DNA from: JAEZAF01 sp964395665
GTDB taxonomy: Bacteria; Chloroflexota; Anaerolineae; Aggregatilineales; Phototrophicaceae
Reading direction: 5' to 3'
NCBI GenBank assembly: GCA_964395665.1
Contig: CAYNDH010000193.1
Location: 1-8,214 of the forward strand
Length of the DNA: 8,214 nucleotides
Below, one piece after another: positions 6,901 to 8,214 of this stretch (position 1 is its first letter; each line of letters starts with the position of its first letter). The translations under genes and the position numbers were made by a program. Below the pieces are notes generated by a model. It was not told the DNA's origin, ran no database searches, and saw only the letters and a list, made by a program, of their open reading frames with translations.

Positions 6901-7115
6901 GTGGAATCCAGCGGATACCCTTCAGCATAGATATTGTGAAAAGCGGACGAAAGTGTTTCCCGTACCGCTTCCGGGATCGTACTCTCAGACGGAATCATGA
7001 TCAGATAGCGGGCCTGACGAGCGGTCTCGTGGCGGACCAGTTCCGCGACGTCAGGATCGAGTTCATTAAGTCGGCCCCGAAAAAGGTAATCTCGTACTGC
7101 GTCTGCTGCTGCCAT
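3951..7115 (-). CDS. glyA-gcvT: Serine hydroxymethyltransferase - degenerate GcvT-like module - aminomethyltransferase fusion
   Basis: One uninterrupted 1054-residue frame. SHMT (about 1-475): SES (43-45), NIYAEGYP (61-68), LADIAHVAG (240-248, PLP-binding Asp242), TTHKTLGGPRG (268-278, PLP lysine K271) and SGIRLGTP (405-412, substrate Arg408). It interconverts serine+THF and glycine+methylene-THF. Middle module (about 486-620): see separate entry. GcvT (about 645-1045): FDVTHMGV (692-699), catalytic Asp pair LDDL (740-743), QGP (815-817), RTGYTGE (858-864), GLAARDSLRTEAGLPLYG (893-910) and KPFFVG (934-939). It releases NH3 from aminomethyl-GcvH and makes methylene-THF. All key residues are present, so both ends should be active. 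Start 7115 (MAAADAV) has AGGA 8 bases upstream; the frame stays open to 7223, but that stretch contains the promoter-like site. The gene has its own unit, with no riboswitch in its leader. Gene name is a composite. Confidence 0.95.
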   Translation of the reverse strand: MAAADAVRDYLFRGRLNELDPDVAELVRHETARQARYLIMIPSESTIPEAVRETLSSAFHNIYAEGYPLDSTRTLTQEDILDYPVRLAEYRRYSDERYYKGTEYADIIEALTRRRAAEVFAANGLKPEDLYINVQPLSGGPANNAVYTALLKPGDTVMGMDLIEGGHLTHGSPVNRSGRFFNIVSYGINPETGKIDYDRMRELALEHKPKLIIGGYSSYPFAADWQKYRQIADEVGAVLLADIAHVAGLVAAGVYPSPVGIADIITFTTHKTLGGPRGAVIITHKKNLSSKLDRAVFPGEQGGPHVNSIAALAVALKLAATPQFRALQQQTLSNARRLAERLEARGFSLPFGGTDTHLLNVDCSSIVGPDGTTLSGDMAARILDLAGIVCNRQTVPGDTSALRPSGIRLGTPWITQRGFAETEIDLLADIIADVLQGCVPFSYSGKKAPTPRAKIDFEVLQNARIRVRELAASAGIDTQAAADDYPHFAYADTIDGAYTLSIWGEKAGEFLHTVLTSDVLSLAVGEQQPTRLLTPTGRELTHGLVQNVGGSYLLHVNDNAGVVAAWLRSLSDGFVIFDTQDVHAKAPGPVDVRVISPTAQIPAFSENEGFSLNKSYFIGMNGEDFGGVQGSTVKWEFDWEEPADAPLKTTTLHDLHVSLGAKLVEFAGYDMPVWYSSVTEEHLAVRNHSGVFDVTHMGVFDVYGEGAAHFLNIVATNDVSSLEIGDSQYTFLLDVHGVPLDDLMIYRLAETHYLLVVNASNNDKNWAWLNAVKNGEVQIDPHVAWRRADGVDQFTLRDLRSASSGRDQRVDVALQGPKSLDILMQLSGLDEDKAAVKGLMWAGITQAHLGGFDLLISRTGYTGERNAYEIFVHPDQAPELFRQLVELGAVPCGLAARDSLRTEAGLPLYGHELAGPLKMNPADAGFENYVKLSKPFFVGKAAYVQHEAQRDAEVTRFRLETRGARPAHQGDPVVDRKGRVVGLVTSCSLDSDGFQSGQVYLKSAYLREGTPIWIYAGSERSKPQSLANLSLGAKAPMPEAAVVLSRFMKRRKGS
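5256..5660 (-). other. Middle module of the fusion: truncated GcvT-like domain lacking the catalytic aspartates
   Basis: Codes residues about 486-620 of the fusion. Residues 504-540 align without gaps with 704-740 of the true GcvT part, a constant offset of 200, and 18 of 37 positions are identical by eye (GE-A--FL--V-T-DV-SL pattern, then G, Q, T, LL, G, L). Similarity continues through SYLLHVN (551-557) against HYLLVVN and AAWL against WAWL. Thr541-His542 stand where GcvT has Asp741-Asp742. Further on, KSYFIG (614-619) matches the KPFFVG motif of GcvT (934-939), but the QGP, RTGYTGE and GLAARDSLR blocks in between are missing. It therefore looks like a shortened, non-catalytic copy of a folate-binding domain, of unknown role. 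Confidence 0.75.
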
Positions 7116-7123
7116 TCGCACTG

Positions 7124-7127
7124 TCCT
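7124..7127 (-). promoter_or_regulatory. Ribosome binding site setting the glyA-gcvT start
   Basis: AGGA on the minus strand, 8 bases before ATG 7115. The other in-frame ATG codons upstream (7139, 7169 and 7223) lie beyond it, and the one at 7139 has no Shine-Dalgarno that I can see. This makes 7115 the preferred start. Confidence 0.75.
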
Positions 7128-7159
7128 GTGGGATAACATGAGGTCGTATTCAGGCTCCG

Positions 7160-7168
7160 ATTCTAACA
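7160..7168 (-). promoter_or_regulatory. Probable extended -10 promoter of glyA-gcvT
   Basis: TGTTAGAAT on the minus strand is an extended -10 element (TGn plus TAGAAT, five of six to consensus). No good -35 box is seen, which is common for extended -10 promoters. It has the same TGTTA opening as the element proposed before the unknown small gene. Transcription would begin near 7153, leaving a leader of about 37 bases, too short for a riboswitch. Confidence 0.5.
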
Positions 7169-7257
7169 TGCAGCACCCGGATACGCTATCTCGGCATCCG
7201 CTCACCTCAGCCGCCCGCTTCATCTCGCCTCTAATGAATGATTGACCTCTGATCGAC

Positions 7258-7263
7258 TATACT
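7258..7263 (+). promoter_or_regulatory. Possible -10 box of the acetyltransferase gene
   Basis: TATACT (five of six to consensus) lies 40 bases before the plus-strand start codon at 7304. A TTGACC is nearby (7242-7247), but only 10 bases away, too close to be its -35 box. The 188-base divergent gap must hold promoters for both strands, which is the main reason to list it. Confidence 0.35.
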
Positions 7264-7303
7264 GACATTTATTTTTCCCATCCTGAACATGTCAGGAAGA
7301 CGC

Positions 7304-8214
7304 ATGAATCTTCATATTCGCCCCGAACAGCCCACCGATTATCCCGGCATCTCAGAGGTTACTCTGCTGGCCTTTGGCAATCAGTACGGCACCCCGCTGA
7401 TTATCCCCCTGCGCCGTCAGTTCGCGTCCTTTGATCCCGATCTGTCACTGGTCGCCGTATTGGATAACAAAGTCGTCGGTCATATCCTCTTCAGCCCCTA
7501 CGAAATCCGCCTGCTGGAGACCACTGTCAAAGCGGTGAATCTGTCGCCGCTGGCCGTCCATCCCGATCATCAGCGCAAGGGCATCGGCGGCCAGTTGATC
7601 GAAGCCGGACACCGCATCGCCGCCGAAAAAGGCTATCCGCTGACATTTGTGCTCGGCCATCCCGAATATTATCCCCGCTTCGGCTATCAGACTTACGCCT
7701 ATGGCGCATCCGAAGTCACGGTGACCGCTGATGAGGGCCTCAGTCAGCCGCTCGAAACGCGCAGCCCGATCGCAGCCGACGTTGAGACACTTCAGGCGCT
7801 GTGGTGGAAATCCGAAGCCGCCGTCGATTTCGCCCTGGTCCCGGAACCAACGCTGCTGGAATGGCTCAGCCCGAATCCGCAGATCGCCTGCACGCTGTAC
7901 CTGCGAAATCATGAAGTCATCGGCTATACACGCATCCATCAGGCCAAGCCAGACGCCGTCCGCGCCTTTCTCGCTGCCGATGCTGACTCCGCCCGTGCCA
8001 TCATCGGCCATATCTGCGCGCAGTACGATCTCGATAAAATCACGCTGCCGCTGCATCCTGCCTCAGCCGCCGCCGATGCCTTCACCCAGAAGCCGCAGAC
8101 CACTGCATGGAGTGCGTCTATGGCCTTCTCATTCGCGCCGAATCCCTTCGATGACTATTACGCACAGGCTCGCTCCGGCACACGCCCCAGCGGACGTTCC
8201 CTCTGGCCCGCACC
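7304..8214 (+). CDS. GNAT-family N-acetyltransferase, YhbS-like (COG3153 type), 3' end beyond window
   Basis: An open frame of 303 codons running off the right edge with no stop. Acyl-CoA-dependent N-acetyltransferase; substrate unknown. The N-terminal GNAT domain (about 1-135) shows IRPEQPTDYPGI at the start, AVLDNKVVGHILF (51-63), then VNLSPLAVHPDHQRKGIGG (78-96) with the acetyl-CoA pyrophosphate-binding loop QRKGIG (90-95), and FVLGHPEYYPRFGYQ (115-129), typical of the YhbS group. Residues about 150-270 are extra compared with simple GNATs of 150-180 residues. They contain a weak GNAT-like pattern (YLRNHEVIGYTRI, then ADADSARAIIGHICAQ), so a second degenerate domain is possible. The start at 7304 has AGGA (7294-7297) 6 bases upstream. 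It is divergent from glyA-gcvT with a 188-base gap. No functional link to the glycine genes is visible. Confidence 0.9.
   Translation, partial: MNLHIRPEQPTDYPGISEVTLLAFGNQYGTPLIIPLRRQFASFDPDLSLVAVLDNKVVGHILFSPYEIRLLETTVKAVNLSPLAVHPDHQRKGIGGQLIEAGHRIAAEKGYPLTFVLGHPEYYPRFGYQTYAYGASEVTVTADEGLSQPLETRSPIAADVETLQALWWKSEAAVDFALVPEPTLLEWLSPNPQIACTLYLRNHEVIGYTRIHQAKPDAVRAFLAADADSARAIIGHICAQYDLDKITLPLHPASAAADAFTQKPQTTAWSASMAFSFAPNPFDDYYAQARSGTRPSGRSLWPA

Noticed and set aside
6201..7136. Plus-strand open frame of 311 codons
   Set aside because: Antisense to the SHMT part of the fusion; composition is shadow-like and it would run across the fusion's start and ribosome site.
7116..7223. N-terminal extension of the fusion to an ATG at 7223
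   Set aside because: The added 36 residues do not resemble SHMT, they overlap an extended -10 element, and the good ribosome site belongs to ATG 7115.
7242..7263. TTGACC plus TATACT as a standard sigma-70 promoter for the acetyltransferase
   Set aside because: The two boxes are only 10 bases apart; the usual spacing is 16-18. Only the -10 box is kept, at low confidence.
7445..8056. Minus-strand open frame of 203 codons
   Set aside because: It is antisense to the acetyltransferase, whose plus-strand frame has a ribosome site and a clear GNAT acetyl-CoA loop.
1..8214. CRISPR array, tRNA, rRNA, transposase, phage or defence genes
   Set aside because: No regularly spaced repeats, tRNA-like folds or proteins of these kinds were found on either strand; the window reads as core metabolism.

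Overview
The window carries glycine and one-carbon metabolism genes from a bacterium with fairly high GC content. The best guess is a member of the Chloroflexota (Anaerolineae-like). The grounds are a two-gene glycine decarboxylase (GcvPA type), a singlet glycine riboswitch, a long SHMT of the kind I associate with Chloroflexota fused to a T-protein, and hairpin-rich intergenic repeats. No rRNA or other phylogenetic marker is present, so this placement is inference.

Layout. Everything from 1 to 7115 is on the minus strand; only the right-hand gene is on the plus strand. Reading in the direction of minus-strand transcription (right to left): a 1054-residue glyA-gcvT fusion (7115-3951); a 363-base gap with hairpin repeats, a strong terminator and a probable promoter; a GCDH/ACX4-like acyl-CoA dehydrogenase (3587-2391) ending in a long-stem terminator; a small unrecognised protein (about 2224-1802) with its own probable promoter; then a probable promoter, a complete single-aptamer glycine riboswitch and an intrinsic terminator leading into gcvH (1491-1099) and gcvPA (1004 to beyond base 1). 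gcvPB presumably follows outside the window. Divergent from the fusion is a GNAT acetyltransferase (7304 to the right edge, incomplete).

How the genes work together. GcvP (PA+PB) decarboxylates glycine and loads the aminomethyl group onto lipoyl-GcvH. The T-protein part of the fusion releases ammonia and makes 5,10-methylene-THF, and the SHMT part of the same polypeptide can use that methylene-THF with a second glycine to make serine. H and P sit behind a glycine riboswitch. The SHMT/T fusion is a separate transcription unit with no riboswitch visible in its short leader.

Most notable. The fusion has three parts, not two. Between SHMT and the complete GcvT lies a module (about residues 486-620) that aligns with the N-terminal part of the downstream GcvT without gaps for about 45 positions (18 of 37 identical in residues 504-540). 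It has Thr-His where GcvT has its catalytic Asp-Asp pair, and it lacks the middle of the GcvT fold. It looks like a degenerate, non-catalytic folate-domain copy, possibly a docking or channelling element.
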